Origin: Terriglobia bacterium
GTDB taxonomy: Bacteria > Acidobacteriota > Terriglobia > Terriglobales > Acidobacteriaceae
DNA: 64,000 nt
Direction: 5' to 3'
NCBI GenBank assembly: GCA_020072845.1
Contig: JAIQGF010000016.1
Coordinates: 124,001 to 188,000 of the forward strand
Shown here: positions 18,355-27,705 of the stretch, piece after piece
Numbering within the stretch: the first letter of the stretch is position 1
How the letters are laid out: every line of letters begins with the position of its first letter
Made by a program: the position numbers and the translations under genes
The notes under the pieces: generated by a model
The model's input: the letters and a program-made list of their open reading frames with translations, nothing else
What the model was told of the DNA's origin: nothing
Databases searched by the model: none

Positions 18355-18837
18355 ATGCCGGACAACTACTTTGCCCGCTACTTGCCGCTCTTGATTCAGC
18401 TAGGAGCCGCTTTGGCGCTGGCGGGCGCGATGGTGATCCTCTCCACCTTCGTCGGCAAACATCGTTACAATCGCGCCAAGATGTCGCCCTATGAATGCGG
18501 CATGACCCCGGTGGGCGACGCCCGCGAACGTTTCTCGGTGAAGTTCTACCTGGTCGCGATGCTGTTCATCCTGTTCGACGTGGAAGCCGTCTTCCTCTAT
18601 CCCTGGGCGGTGCTGCTGCGGGAGCTGAAGATGTTCGGCTTCTGGGAGATGCTGGTGTACATCGGCATCGTGCTGGTGGGGCTTTTCTACGTGTGGAACA
18701 AGGGCGTGCTCGACTGGTCGGGCACAGAGCGCATCGGCGCGAGGGCTGGGCGGACTTCGGCCGTGATGGCCGAACCGGCGGCAGCGCCTGACGCCACGCC
18801 GGTCTTCTCCGGGCCGGTGGAGGGGAGCAGGCCCTGA
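18355..18837 (+). CDS. nuoA: NADH-quinone oxidoreductase subunit A (cluster 1)
   Basis: 160 aa from [13 protein letters not shown], chosen because it follows the predicted promoter. Three membrane helices are visible. The hallmarks [25 protein letters not shown] and [15 protein letters not shown] are both present (first one quoted in two overlapping parts: [10 protein letters not shown] and RFSVKFYL). The C-terminal 35 residues are an Ala/Pro-rich tail not usual for the family. It is the first gene of a collinear complex I cluster, with nuoC 2 bp downstream. The usual nuoB is absent between them. Confidence 0.9.
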   Translation: MPDNYFARYLPLLIQLGAALALAGAMVILSTFVGKHRYNRAKMSPYECGMTPVGDARERFSVKFYLVAMLFILFDVEAVFLYPWAVLLRELKMFGFWEMLVYIGIVLVGLFYVWNKGVLDWSGTERIGARAGRTSAVMAEPAAAPDATPVFSGPVEGSRP

Positions 18838-18839
18838 AC

Positions 18840-19337
18840 ATGCCGCCGACGCCCGCCATCACTGACGTGAGCCAACTGCAGGACCGGCCGGAGTTGGCGC
18901 GGATGCTGGCCTGGCGCGCGGACGCCGTGGAAGGAGCCAAGTTCGACCGCGGCGAACTCAGCATCTACGTCCGGCGCGACGCCATTCGCGAAGCCTGTGC
19001 CATCCTGCGCGACGATCCCGGGCTGCAGTTCAATTTCCTTTCCGATGTCACCTGCGTGGACTGGTATCCGTCGGATCCGCGCTTCGAAGTCGTCTATCAC
19101 CTGTTTTCGATCCCCAAAAAATCCCGGGTGCGCCTGAAGGTCAAATTGGGCGGCGACGACCCGTCGTTGCCCTCGATCACCTCGGTTTGGCCGGCGGCAA
19201 ATTACTTCGAGCGCGAGGTTTTCGACCTGTTTGGCATCCGCTTCGAGGGCCACCCCTACCTGCGGCGCATCCTGATGCCGGAAAACTGGGAAGGCCACCC
19301 GCTGCGCAAGGACTATCCCGTCGAGGGCTACCGCTGA
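18840..19337 (+). CDS. nuoC: NADH-quinone oxidoreductase subunit C (cluster 1)
   Basis: 165 aa, the standard 30-kDa subunit of the peripheral arm. The signature [20 protein letters not shown] is near residue 120, followed by [20 protein letters not shown]. It starts 2 bp after nuoA and its TGA overlaps the nuoD ATG (TGATG). There is no fusion to nuoD. The neighbouring position of nuoB is empty, so this subunit must pair with a NuoB encoded elsewhere. Confidence 0.95.
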   Translation: MPPTPAITDVSQLQDRPELARMLAWRADAVEGAKFDRGELSIYVRRDAIREACAILRDDPGLQFNFLSDVTCVDWYPSDPRFEVVYHLFSIPKKSRVRLKVKLGGDDPSLPSITSVWPAANYFEREVFDLFGIRFEGHPYLRRILMPENWEGHPLRKDYPVEGYR

Positions 19338-20542
19338 TGGGCCACCTTCCGCACATCGCCTCGCTGGAGGAAACCAGCGACCGGACCATGGTCCTGAACA
19401 TGGGCCCGCAGCACCCGTCCACCCATGGCGTGCTGCGCCTCATCCTCGAGATCGATGGCGAGAACGTGGTCCGCATGATGCCCGATATCGGCTACCTGCA
19501 TACCGGCATCGAGAAAACCTACGAAGCCAAGTTCTACCAGCAATGCGTGCCGCTGGCCGACCGCATGGATTACCTGGCGCCGTTCAGCAATGAGCTCGGG
19601 TTCGTGCTCGCGGTGGAGAAGTTGCTGGGCATCGAGGCGCCGCCGCGCGCGCAGTGGATCCGCGTGCTGATGAACGAGCTGACCCGCCTGAACTCGCACC
19701 TGGTTTGGCTGGGCACGCACGCCATGGATATCGGCGCGCTCTCCATGATGCTGTATTGCTTCCGCGAGCGCGAAGACATCCTGCGGCTGTTCGAGGCGCT
19801 GGCCGGGCAGCGCATGTTCGATTCTTACTTCCGCGTGGGCGGGCTCAGCCTGGAGCCGCCCATCGGCTTCTTCGACCGGGTGAAGCATTTTGCCGATCGC
19901 TTCCCTTCCAAAGTGGATGAGTACGAAGACTTGTTGACCGGCAATCCCATCTGGGTAGGGCGGACCAAGGGCATCGCGCACATGACCGCCGAGGACGCGA
20001 TCGCGCTCGGCGCCAGCGGCCCGACGCTGCGCGCCAGCGGCGTGGACATTGACCTGCGCCGCGACGCTCCCTACTCCGGATACGAGAAATTCCAATTCAA
20101 GGTCCCGGTGTCCAGCGTTGGCGACGTGTTCGCGCGCTACATCTGCCGCGTGCAGGAGATGCGCGAGTCCACCGGAATCATCCAGCAGTGCCTGGCGGGC
20201 GTGCCCGAGGGGCCGATCAAGGCCGATGCGCCCAAGGTAGTGCTGCCCGACCGCGAGAAGATGAAGACGCAGATGGAAGCCCTGATCTACCACTTCAAGA
20301 TCATCACCGAGGGCTTCACGGTTCCTCCGGGCGAGGTGTACGTGGCGACGGAATCGCCGCGCGGCGAGCTGGGTTTCTACATCGTCAGCGACGGCACTCC
20401 GAAGCCGTATCGCGTGCACGTGCGCGCGCCCTCATTCGCGAATTTGCAGACGCTGCCGAAAATGTGCGAAGGCCGCTTGATCGCGGACGTGGTCGCGGCG
20501 ATCGGAAGCATTGATATTGTGCTCGGCGACGTTGATCGCTGA
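19337..20542 (+). CDS. nuoD: NADH-quinone oxidoreductase subunit D (cluster 1)
   Basis: 401 aa from the ATG at 19337; the upstream open frame is a shadow of nuoC. This is the 49-kDa quinone-site subunit, with [13 protein letters not shown] near residue 25, HTGIEK, NSHLVWLGTHAMDIGA, and the C-terminal FANLQTLPKMCEGRLIADVV and GSIDIVLGDVDR. It is translationally coupled to nuoC. A second, distinct NuoD is encoded at 44158-45315. Confidence 0.95.
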   Translation: MGHLPHIASLEETSDRTMVLNMGPQHPSTHGVLRLILEIDGENVVRMMPDIGYLHTGIEKTYEAKFYQQCVPLADRMDYLAPFSNELGFVLAVEKLLGIEAPPRAQWIRVLMNELTRLNSHLVWLGTHAMDIGALSMMLYCFREREDILRLFEALAGQRMFDSYFRVGGLSLEPPIGFFDRVKHFADRFPSKVDEYEDLLTGNPIWVGRTKGIAHMTAEDAIALGASGPTLRASGVDIDLRRDAPYSGYEKFQFKVPVSSVGDVFARYICRVQEMRESTGIIQQCLAGVPEGPIKADAPKVVLPDREKMKTQMEALIYHFKIITEGFTVPPGEVYVATESPRGELGFYIVSDGTPKPYRVHVRAPSFANLQTLPKMCEGRLIADVVAAIGSIDIVLGDVDR

Positions 20543-20544
20543 TT

Positions 20545-20635
20545 CAGCCCGCGAAGCGGGCGGCATTCGTTAGCCCAGGGCGGAAGCCCTGGGTAAGCGT
20601 GAAGAAAACGACAGAGTCCCGTAGGGACGGCACGA
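20545..20635. repeat. REP-like palindromic element between nuoD and nuoE
   Basis: Three short hairpins follow one another: CCCGCGAAGCGGG, CCCAGGGCGGAAGCCCTGGG and GTCCCGTAGGGAC. This is a dispersed-repeat style intergenic element inside the operon. Confidence 0.65.
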
Positions 20636-20638
20636 ACA

Positions 20639-21127
20639 ATGGTGGTCTCCGAACAACTCGACTCGTTCTTCACCGAGAAGATGAAGGACTATCCGACCCG
20701 CCGCTCTTTCCTCGTCCCGATGTTGCTGTACACGCAAGATGAGCTCGGGTTCTTGTCCGACGAGGCGATCTCATACATTGCGCAAAAGGTTGACCTGAGC
20801 GAGCTCGAGATCCGCAACGTGATCAGCTACTACTCGATGCTGACCACCAAGCCGCGCGGCCGGTACAACGTGCAGGTGTGCCGCAATATCTGCTGCATGC
20901 TGCGCGGGTCCGACGAGATCAGCGCGCACGTCAAGCAGCGCCTCGGCATTCCTCACAAGGGCACCACGGCGGATGGAATGTTCTCGTTCGAAGAGGTGGA
21001 GTGCATCGGCGCTTGCAGTTGGGCGCCGGCCATGCAGGTGAACTACGACTTTCATGAAAAGCTGACGCCGGAGAAGGTGGACGAGGTCCTGGCACGCTAC
21101 AAGGCTGCAAGTGACGAGGCCATCTGA
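20639..21127 (+). CDS. nuoE: NADH-quinone oxidoreductase subunit E (24-kDa [2Fe-2S])
   Basis: 162 aa, thioredoxin-like [2Fe-2S] subunit. Cluster cysteines are seen in VQVCRNICCML and ECIGACSWAPAMQVN. The N-terminal helix bundle (YTQDELGFLSDEAISYIAQK) is typical. It belongs to the NADH-oxidising module with nuoF and nuoG, which exists only in cluster 1. A Zn-ribbon gene separates it from nuoF, an unusual break in this module. Confidence 0.95.
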   Translation: MVVSEQLDSFFTEKMKDYPTRRSFLVPMLLYTQDELGFLSDEAISYIAQKVDLSELEIRNVISYYSMLTTKPRGRYNVQVCRNICCMLRGSDEISAHVKQRLGIPHKGTTADGMFSFEEVECIGACSWAPAMQVNYDFHEKLTPEKVDEVLARYKAASDEAI

Positions 21128-21139
21128 AGGTAGGTACGC

Positions 21140-21652
21140 ATGTCAGAGTTCCTCCCGGAGTATTTGAACTGGGGCTTATCCGACATCGTTGTCGTTGGCC
21201 GCGATGAACGCGAGGAATCCAGCGGATTTCAGAACGAGTACACGACCGAATGGGTTGTCGCTCGCAAGGGCGACGGGTTCGTTCGGGTTGAGCTTCATGA
21301 AAAAAAAGATTTTAGTCCTCGTGGTGGACGAAAGGTTCGCAAGGTTTCGGAACAGCAGATTTCCGAGGCTGAGTACAAGAGCGCGGCGTCTGGAAAGCCA
21401 GCCATCGACACCGACGCTGAGGTACGAAAAGTCGAGCAAGCAGAACACAAGCAGCAGAGGATGGAAGAGCTCTTGGAGCAGGTCAACAAGTTAGCTCCTG
21501 AGTGTCCGGACCACGGCAGCACCATGAAAGCGAAGTCAGGCAAGTACGGTCCCTTCTGGGGCTGCAAGCGGTTTCCGAAATGCAGCTATACGGCGGGAAT
21601 GAGTCCGGATGCAATGGCACTTTATCAGCGGTGGTACAAGGGCGAAGCTTAA
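21140..21652 (+). CDS. Hypothetical protein with C-terminal topoisomerase-type zinc ribbon
   Basis: 170 aa. The C-terminal 45 residues match the zinc ribbon found in type I topoisomerase tails (GKYGPFWGCKRFPKCSYT), with CPDH in place of the first CXXC, giving a C-H-C-C ligand set. The central part (about 80-115) is a charged coiled coil; the first 75 residues are unrecognised. It lies between nuoE and nuoF, 12 bp and 2 bp from its neighbours, with a visibly lower GC, so it looks like an insertion that kept the operon readable. A nucleic-acid-binding role fits the ribbon, but no link to complex I is evident. Confidence 0.75.
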   Translation: MSEFLPEYLNWGLSDIVVVGRDEREESSGFQNEYTTEWVVARKGDGFVRVELHEKKDFSPRGGRKVRKVSEQQISEAEYKSAASGKPAIDTDAEVRKVEQAEHKQQRMEELLEQVNKLAPECPDHGSTMKAKSGKYGPFWGCKRFPKCSYTAGMSPDAMALYQRWYKGEA

Positions 21653-21654
21653 GA

Positions 21655-22971
21655 ATGGCTGACTTGGTATCACATCCCGATGAGGTTCGTGTCGTCTCGC
21701 GGCGCTTCGGGAAGGGTGCGGCCGACATTGACCGCTACATCGAGCTCGACGGCTACAAGGCGCTGCAGAAGGCGCTCGCGCTGGGTGCGGACGGGATCAT
21801 CAACGAGGTCAAGGCGTCGAACCTGCGCGGGCGCGGCGGCGCCGGATTTCCCGCCGGCTTGAAATGGTCGTTCGTGCCCAAGGATTCGCCGAAACCCAAG
21901 TACGTCCTCTGCAACGGCGACGAAAGCGAGCCCGGCACCTGCAAGGACCGTCTGATCCTGGAGCACGATCCGCACGCGGTCATCGAAGGCGTGGTGATTG
22001 CGGGCCTCTCGATTCGGGCGAAGGTCGGGTTTATCTACATCCGCGGCGAATACCGCTACCTGGTCGACATCATGCGCAAGGCCATAGCCGACGCCTACGC
22101 GCGTGGCTGTCTCGGCAAGAACATTTTCGGCAGCGGCGTGGATTTCGACGTCTACTGGCACACCGGCGCCGGCGCGTACGAGGTCGGCGAAGAATCGGCG
22201 CTGATGGAATCCTTGGAAGGCAAACGCGGGGTTCCGCGCATCCGCCCGCCGTTCCCGGCGGTGGTGGGACTCTGGGGCGGGCCAACCATCATTAATAATG
22301 TCGAGACGCTGGCCTGCGTGCCGCACATCATTCATGGCGGCGGTCAACGATTCGCCGACCTGGGCACGCCCAAGAACGGCGGCACGCGCCTGTTCTGCCT
22401 CAGCGGGCACATCAACAAACCCGGCGTGTACGAGCTTCCGCTCGGCTACAACCTGCGCAAGATGATTGACGATGTAGGCGGCGGCATTTGGAAGGGCCGC
22501 AAGGTGAAGGCGGTCACGCCCGGCGGATCGTCCACCCCGGTGCTCACGGCCGCCGAGATTGATGTCGGCATGGATTTCGACCAGCTCATGAAGGCCGGTT
22601 CCATGCTCGGCTCCGGCGGCGTGGTCGTGCTCGATGACCAGACCTGCATGGTCAAGTACGCGCAGCGCATCATGATGTTCTACCAGCACGAGAGCTGCGG
22701 CTGGTGCATCCCGTGCCGCGAGGGGACCGACTGGCTGAAGAAAACCCTGAACCGCTTTCACGCCGGCGGCGGCGTCAAGAAGGACATCGACAACATTCAG
22801 TACCTGGCGGAAAACATGCTTGGCCGCACCTTCTGCCCGCTGGGCGACGCGGCGGCCATGCCGATCATTTCCATCGTGAAGAAATTCCGCGAGGAGTTCG
22901 AAGCGCATTTGGAAGGAAGGCCGTGTCCGTACGAGGCGGCGAGCGTGCAGCAACTTCCGGTGCTGGCGTAG
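21655..22971 (+). CDS. nuoF: NADH-quinone oxidoreductase subunit F (NADH-binding, FMN)
   Basis: 438 aa from MADLVSHPDE at 21655. The glycine-rich NADH/FMN site GRGGAGFPAGLKW, the second FMN segment NGDESEPGTCKDR, and the N3 cluster motif ESCGWCIPCREGTDW are all present, with a further Cys in GRTFCPLGD. It oxidises NADH and passes electrons via FMN to the iron-sulfur chain. Length and order are normal. The intergenic region to nuoG is a heptamer-repeat hairpin. Confidence 0.97.
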   Translation: MADLVSHPDEVRVVSRRFGKGAADIDRYIELDGYKALQKALALGADGIINEVKASNLRGRGGAGFPAGLKWSFVPKDSPKPKYVLCNGDESEPGTCKDRLILEHDPHAVIEGVVIAGLSIRAKVGFIYIRGEYRYLVDIMRKAIADAYARGCLGKNIFGSGVDFDVYWHTGAGAYEVGEESALMESLEGKRGVPRIRPPFPAVVGLWGGPTIINNVETLACVPHIIHGGGQRFADLGTPKNGGTRLFCLSGHINKPGVYELPLGYNLRKMIDDVGGGIWKGRKVKAVTPGGSSTPVLTAAEIDVGMDFDQLMKAGSMLGSGGVVVLDDQTCMVKYAQRIMMFYQHESCGWCIPCREGTDWLKKTLNRFHAGGGVKKDIDNIQYLAENMLGRTFCPLGDAAAMPIISIVKKFREEFEAHLEGRPCPYEAASVQQLPVLA

Positions 22972-22975
22972 CGGG

Positions 22976-23083
22976 ATTGGTAATTTGTAATTGGTAATTT
23001 GCAATTGGGGCCGCTGTGGATGTGGTCGTTGCGGCGCTGGGTTGCAAAGCAAATTGCAAATTACAAATTGCAAATTACAAATC
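22976..23083. repeat. 7-bp-period repeat, two inverted arms (nuoF-nuoG gap)
   Basis: The left arm (22976-23006) is built from GTAATTT/GCAATTT heptamers. The right arm (23050-23083) is its near-complement, AAATTGCAAATTACAAATTG and on. The arms enclose about 45 bp of GC-rich sequence. The right arm runs up to the nuoG ATG and covers its ribosome-binding position. Confidence 0.9.
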
Positions 23084-25486
23084 ATGGCAGACGTAAACAT
23101 CACGGTTGACGGCAAGAAGATCACGGCCCCGGCGGGGACGCTGCTGATCGAGGCCTGCAAGTCCGCCGGCATCGAGGTCCCCTCGTTCTGTTACTACCCG
23201 GGGCTGTCGCTGCAGGGCGCGTGCCGCATGTGCCTGGTGCGGATCGAGAAGATGCCGAAGCTGCAGACCGCGTGTACCACGGTGATCAGCGAGGGCATGA
23301 CGGTCAGCAGCGACAACGACGAGGTGCGGCAGGCGCGCAAGGCGATGCTGGAGATGGTGCTCGGCAATCACCCGCTGGACTGCCCGGTATGCGATGCCGG
23401 CGGTGAGTGCGAGTTGCAGGACATGACGTTCACCTACGGCGCCGCCGAGTCCAAGCTGATTGACATCAAGAACCATCGCGACGAGCAGCAGTGGTCGCCG
23501 GTGGTCTACTTTGACCGGCCGCGCTGCATCATGTGCTACCGCTGCGTGCGCGTCTGCGGCGAAGGTATGGACGTGTGGGCGCTGGGCATCCAGAACCGTG
23601 GCTCCGCGCAGGTAATCGCCCCCAACAAGCAAGATTACCTGTGGTGCGAAGAGTGCGGTATGTGCATTGACATCTGCCCCGTGGGCGCGCTCACCAGCGG
23701 GGCCTACCGCTACAAGACGCGCCCCTGGGAGATGCACCACGTCGGCACCATGTGCGCCCACTGCGGCGACGGCTGCAAGACCACGCTGGGGGTGCGGCGC
23801 GCCGACACCGGCATGGACATCGTGCGCGGCGACAACCGCGACAAGAGCGGCATTAACGGCGATTTCCTGTGCGTCAAGGGACGCTACGCCTTCGATTTTG
23901 CTGACGACCCGCGCCGCCTCAAGCAACCCATGATCCGCCGCGAGGGCAAGCTCCAGCCCGCAACCTGGGAAGAAGCCATCGACCTGATTGGCGAACGATT
24001 CAAGCAGATCAAGGACGCCGACGGCGGCCAGGCATTCGGCGTGATCGGCTCCAATCGCACCACCAACGAAGAAAACTATCTGCTGCAGAAATTCGCGCGC
24101 ACCGTGCTGGGCACCAACAACATTGACCACCAACGCACCGCCGATTTCCCCGGGTTCGTGAGCGCGCTAGCCGGACAACCGGGGTCCCAGACGCGCGCCG
24201 ATTTTGTGCGCGGCGGGGTGGAAGATTGCACCGCCAGCATGCGCGACGTCTTCTCGGCGCCGGCCATCCTGGTGATCGGCAACAACCCCACCGACCAGCA
24301 TCCCCTGCTGGCATGGCAGATTCGCAACAATGTTCGCCTGCACCGCGCGCGCTTGTACGTGGTGAATGCCGCTCCTATCAAGCTGCGCCGCCAGGCGGCG
24401 ATCTTCGCGCAGATTTCCGAAGACAACGGCGAGAGCGCGTTCGCGCATTTCCTCGCCGGTAACGAGGCCGCGCCTTCGGGCTTGGCCGCCGGCGAGACCT
24501 CGGCCGAGATTTTGGCGCAACTGCGCGACAAACTTCGCGGCGAGCAGCAACTGGTGGTGGCCTTCGGCTCGGAATTGCGGGCCGGCGGCATCGCTGAACT
24601 GGTGCGCGCGCTGCCCCAGGCGAAGTTCATCTGCCTGGGCGACTACGCCAACTCGCGCGGCGCCGCCGACATGGGCCTGTATCCCGACCTGTTGCCCGGG
24701 TACGTGCCGGTCGCGAACGCGGCAACGAAGGAAGAGTGGTACGCGTCGGCGCCGAACCAGCCCGGGCTTAACTTGCGCCAGATGTTCGAAGCCGCCAGCG
24801 ACGGACGCATCAAGGCGCTGTACATCGTCGGCTCCAACCCGGTGGCGCGTTACGGAATTGACGCCTTCGTCCTGTCCAAGCCGTTCGTGGTGGTGCAGGA
24901 CATGTTCCTGACCGAGACCGCGTTGCCGGCCGACGTGGTTCTGCCGGCAGCCTGCGCCTACGAAAAATCGGGGACGTTTACCAACACCTGCGGCGATCTG
25001 CAGATGTTGCGCAAGGCCGGCGAGGTCGAGGGCGCCAAGTCGGATTTCGAAATCATCGTGCGCATCGCCGGCAAGATTGGCTACGACATCCGGCAGTTGG
25101 TGCCGTTCGGGCGCCCGCTGCGCGCCGACATGGGACAATCACGCGGCGCTCAATCCGGCGAGGCCGACCGCCACGCCGTCTGGCTGGAGCGTCACGGGCT
25201 GGAGCCGAAAATGAGCCCGTTTGACCCGCTGGCCATGCTCGACGAAATTCAGCGCCTCGTCCCCGGCTACGACGTCTCGCGCCTGAACCTGGTCGCGGGA
25301 AACGATGAGCACACCCGCATCGTGCCGGCGAGCAGTCTGCCGAGCCATCCCGAGTTGATCGTGCCCTCCGAGGACACGCTGTTCACCTCGGGAACGCTGG
25401 GACGATATTCGAAAACGCTGAATGCGGTGGTCGAAAACGAACGCAAGCTGCCGGAGGATGAACAGGATCAGGAAGTGGCGGTGTAG
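23084..25486 (+). CDS. nuoG: NADH-quinone oxidoreductase subunit G (75-kDa iron-sulfur)
   Basis: 800 aa from MADVNITVDGKK. An N-terminal [2Fe-2S] domain (CYYPGLSLQGACRMCLV, Cys in QTACTT) is followed by the His-Cys 4Fe-4S site (HPLDCPVCDAGGECELQD). Two ferredoxin-type clusters follow (CIMCYRCVRVCGE and CEECGMCIDICPVGA). The extra N7-like box CAHCGDGCKTTLGV comes next, then a molybdopterin-oxidoreductase-like body with no cofactor expected. The C-terminus has an acidic tail. The start codon is fixed by the upstream repeat. Confidence 0.96.
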   Translation: MADVNITVDGKKITAPAGTLLIEACKSAGIEVPSFCYYPGLSLQGACRMCLVRIEKMPKLQTACTTVISEGMTVSSDNDEVRQARKAMLEMVLGNHPLDCPVCDAGGECELQDMTFTYGAAESKLIDIKNHRDEQQWSPVVYFDRPRCIMCYRCVRVCGEGMDVWALGIQNRGSAQVIAPNKQDYLWCEECGMCIDICPVGALTSGAYRYKTRPWEMHHVGTMCAHCGDGCKTTLGVRRADTGMDIVRGDNRDKSGINGDFLCVKGRYAFDFADDPRRLKQPMIRREGKLQPATWEEAIDLIGERFKQIKDADGGQAFGVIGSNRTTNEENYLLQKFARTVLGTNNIDHQRTADFPGFVSALAGQPGSQTRADFVRGGVEDCTASMRDVFSAPAILVIGNNPTDQHPLLAWQIRNNVRLHRARLYVVNAAPIKLRRQAAIFAQISEDNGESAFAHFLAGNEAAPSGLAAGETSAEILAQLRDKLRGEQQLVVAFGSELRAGGIAELVRALPQAKFICLGDYANSRGAADMGLYPDLLPGYVPVANAATKEEWYASAPNQPGLNLRQMFEAASDGRIKALYIVGSNPVARYGIDAFVLSKPFVVVQDMFLTETALPADVVLPAACAYEKSGTFTNTCGDLQMLRKAGEVEGAKSDFEIIVRIAGKIGYDIRQLVPFGRPLRADMGQSRGAQSGEADRHAVWLERHGLEPKMSPFDPLAMLDEIQRLVPGYDVSRLNLVAGNDEHTRIVPASSLPSHPELIVPSEDTLFTSGTLGRYSKTLNAVVENERKLPEDEQDQEVAV

Positions 25487-25557
25487 GTTTTAGGTTTTCG
25501 GTGGTCGGTTCTCGGTTTTCTGTAGCTAAAAGCTAAGAGCTAAGAGCTAAAAGCTTC
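25484..25557. repeat. 7-bp-period repeats (nuoG-nuoH gap)
   Basis: Two adjoining arrays are seen: TAGGTTT, TAGGTTT, TCGGTGG, TCGGTTC, TCGGTTT; then AGCTAAA, AGCTAAG, AGCTAAG, AGCTAAA. Both have period 7, with different words. The nuoG stop codon lies at the edge of the first. Confidence 0.9.
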
Positions 25558-25558
25558 T

Positions 25559-26602
25559 ATGCCATCTGGCAATCTCAGCCTCGGAACGTTTCTCCTGATC
25601 TCCGTGATCAAGGTCGCGATCGCGATGGGCCTGCTTTTGACTGTGGTGGCCTACACTGTGTGGCTGGAACGCAAGCTGGTGGGCCACATCCAGAACCGTT
25701 GGGGACCCTCGCGCGTGGGCCCGTTCGGGCTGCTGCAACCGATCGCCGACGGCTTAAAGTTGTTCTTTAAGGAAGACCTCACACCTCCTTATGTTCACAA
25801 GACGTTATACCTGCTGGCGCCGATCCTTTCGCTGGCCCTGGCACTGACTTCGATTGCGGTCATCCCCATCGGCGGCTGGATCACGCTGAACGGCGCGCGC
25901 ATTCCGCTGCAGATCACCGACGTCAACGTCGCGCTGCTCATCATCCTCGGCATCACTTCGATGGGGGTGTACGGCGTGGCGCTGGCGGGGTGGTCGTCCA
26001 ACAGCAAGTACTCCCTGCTGGGTTCGCTGCGTGCCAGCGCGCAGATGGTCAGCTACGAGGTTGCGCTTGGGCTGTCGCTGGTGGGCGTGCTCATCCTCTC
26101 CGGGACCTTCAGCCTGCGCAGCATCGTGGAACACCAGTCCGGCGGATTCTGGCACTGGAATATTTTCGGCGGTGGACAGATCGTGGCCTTCTTCATTTAC
26201 CTGTGCGCCGCGTACGCCGAAACCAATCGCATCCCCTTCGATCTGCCGGAAGCGGAGACCGAACTGGTGGCCGGCTATCACACCGAGTACAGCTCCATGA
26301 AGTTCGCCATGTTTTTCATGTCCGAGTACGCCAACATGGTGACGGTCGCCTGCCTGGCGAGCGTGCTGTTCCTTGGGGGTTGGGGCGGGCCGGTCTTCGG
26401 TCCACCCCTGTTGCGCGCGCTGCTGCCGGTGTTGTGGTTTTTCCTGCGCGTCGTGTTCTTCCTGTTTGTTTATATCTGGGTGCGCGGAACGTTGCCGCGC
26501 TTTCGCTATGACCAGTTGATGGGGTTCAGTTGGAAAGTCCTGCTGCCGCTGTCGGTCGCCAACGTGGTGATCACCAGTCTCGTGGTGGCGTTGCGCTCGT
26601 GA
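25559..26602 (+). CDS. nuoH: NADH-quinone oxidoreductase subunit H (cluster 1)
   Basis: 347 aa, eight membrane helices, normal length. Signatures include ERKLVGHIQNRWGPSRVGP, QPIADGLKLFFKED, the charged quinone-channel loop AETNRIPFDLPEAETELVAG and WVRGTLPRFRYDQLM. It is the membrane-arm subunit beside the quinone chamber. It is followed by a 216-bp gap with REP and heptamer repeats where nuoI would normally lie; no nuoI is present. Confidence 0.96.
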   Translation: MPSGNLSLGTFLLISVIKVAIAMGLLLTVVAYTVWLERKLVGHIQNRWGPSRVGPFGLLQPIADGLKLFFKEDLTPPYVHKTLYLLAPILSLALALTSIAVIPIGGWITLNGARIPLQITDVNVALLIILGITSMGVYGVALAGWSSNSKYSLLGSLRASAQMVSYEVALGLSLVGVLILSGTFSLRSIVEHQSGGFWHWNIFGGGQIVAFFIYLCAAYAETNRIPFDLPEAETELVAGYHTEYSSMKFAMFFMSEYANMVTVACLASVLFLGGWGGPVFGPPLLRALLPVLWFFLRVVFFLFVYIWVRGTLPRFRYDQLMGFSWKVLLPLSVANVVITSLVVALRS

Positions 26603-26684
26603 CGTTGGTACTGGCTGTTCGGTTCTTATGACTGATTGTTCGGTACAACTCGGCACTAGCACTGGTTTCAAGAATCGGTTTTCT

Positions 26685-26765
26685 GGGAAGGGCACGGCTT
26701 CAGCCGTGCCGCTCGAGGCCGCAAGAATGGCGGGCTTTAGCCCCTGAGGGACATTTTTCCTGAGG
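26685..26765. repeat. REP-like element in the nuoH-nuoJ gap
   Basis: It includes the hairpin GGGCACGGCTTCAGCCGTGCC (21 nt, quoted here as GGGCACGGCT and AGCCGTGCC arms), followed by GGCGGGCTTTAGCCCCTGAG. It resembles a dispersed intergenic palindrome and occupies the usual position of nuoI. Confidence 0.65.
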
Positions 26766-26786
26766 CGAAAATGTATTTTTGAAACC

Positions 26787-26815
26787 AGTTCTCGGTACTC
26801 AGTACTCGGTACTCA
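26787..26815. repeat. 7-bp-period repeat upstream of nuoJ
   Basis: Heptamers GTTCTCG, GTACTCA, GTACTCG, GTACTCA end 4 bp before the nuoJ ATG. A single arm is present; no complementary arm is obvious. Confidence 0.85.
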
Positions 26816-26818
26816 AAC

Positions 26819-27316
26819 ATGCTTCACTTCGCAATCTTCGCGTTTTTCGGCGCCATCTGTGTGGCGGGCGCCATCAACCTGCTGGCGCAGCGGCACCCCA
26901 TCAGCAGCGCGCTGTCGCTGATCGTGGTAATGGGCTCGCTGGCGGTCGAGTACATGCTGCTGGGCGCCGAGTTCGTCGCCGTGGTGCAGGTGATCATTTA
27001 CGCGGGCGCGATCATGGTGCTGTTCGTTTTTGTCATCATGCTGCTCAATGCCGGCGAGGAGGAACGCAGCCCCGGAAGCCGCATTGCGCTTATCTTCGGC
27101 GTGCCCGGAATGCTGGTGCTGATGGGACTCATCGCATGGGTGCTGATCCGGCAGAACCCGGCATCGGGCTCGGTTTCCGCCGGAGCGCTGCCCGGCACCC
27201 CGCCGGAGATCGGCCGCTTGCTCTTCCGCGATTTCCTGTTGCCCTTTGAAATCACCTCGGTGCTCATCCTGATCGCCATCATGGGCGCCGTGGTGCTGGC
27301 GAGGAGGGAGCGCTGA
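26819..27316 (+). CDS. nuoJ: NADH-quinone oxidoreductase subunit J (cluster 1)
   Basis: 165 aa, five membrane helices. The motif [20 protein letters not shown] with the pi-bulge region is characteristic. Its TGA overlaps the nuoK ATG. This is a small core subunit at the junction of the quinone chamber and the first proton pathway. Confidence 0.94.
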   Translation: MLHFAIFAFFGAICVAGAINLLAQRHPISSALSLIVVMGSLAVEYMLLGAEFVAVVQVIIYAGAIMVLFVFVIMLLNAGEEERSPGSRIALIFGVPGMLVLMGLIAWVLIRQNPASGSVSAGALPGTPPEIGRLLFRDFLLPFEITSVLILIAIMGAVVLARRER

Positions 27317-27618
27317 TGGTCCCGCTCGCCTACTACCTGTTGCTCAGCGCGGTGCTGTTCGCCTGCGGCGTCGCCGGCTTTCTGATCAAGCGCAACATCA
27401 TCACCATTTTCATGTGCATTGAGCTGATGCTGAACGGCGTGAACCTGGCGTTTGTCGCCTTCGCCGCCCACTGGCGCCAGCTCAACGGACAGGTGTTCGT
27501 GTTTTTCGTCATGGTGGTCGCGGCCGCGGAAGCCGCCGTCGGACTGGCCATCATCATTTCCGTTTTCCGCACCCGCGAGACGCTGAACGTGGACCGGGTG
27601 AATTTGCTGAAATTGTAA
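27316..27618 (+). CDS. nuoK: NADH-quinone oxidoreductase subunit K (cluster 1)
   Basis: 100 aa, three membrane helices. Conserved Glu residues lie in [15 protein letters not shown] and [17 protein letters not shown]. Length is standard. It is translationally coupled to nuoJ and followed by a heptamer-repeat pair before nuoL. Confidence 0.96.
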   Translation: MVPLAYYLLLSAVLFACGVAGFLIKRNIITIFMCIELMLNGVNLAFVAFAAHWRQLNGQVFVFFVMVVAAAEAAVGLAIIISVFRTRETLNVDRVNLLKL

Positions 27619-27621
27619 GAA

Positions 27622-27704
27622 GGGTTTTCGGTTGTCGGTTATCGGTTTTCGGTCTTGCGAGCACATGACTTGCTCGCGACTCGGAACTCGCAACTCAGAA
27701 CTCA
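27622..27704. repeat. 7-bp-period repeats, two arms (nuoK-nuoL gap)
   Basis: The left array is TTTTCGG, TTGTCGG, TTATCGG, TTTTCGG. The right array is GCGACTC, GGAACTC, GCAACTC, AGAACTC. A small hairpin, GCGAGCACATGACTTGCTCGC, lies between them (arms GCGAGCA and TGCTCGC). The right array ends at the nuoL ATG. Confidence 0.9.
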
Positions 27705-27705
27705 A

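Noticed and set aside
22976-27704. Short repeats as a CRISPR array
   Set aside because: The units are 7-8 bp with no constant-length unique spacers, and no cas genes are present.
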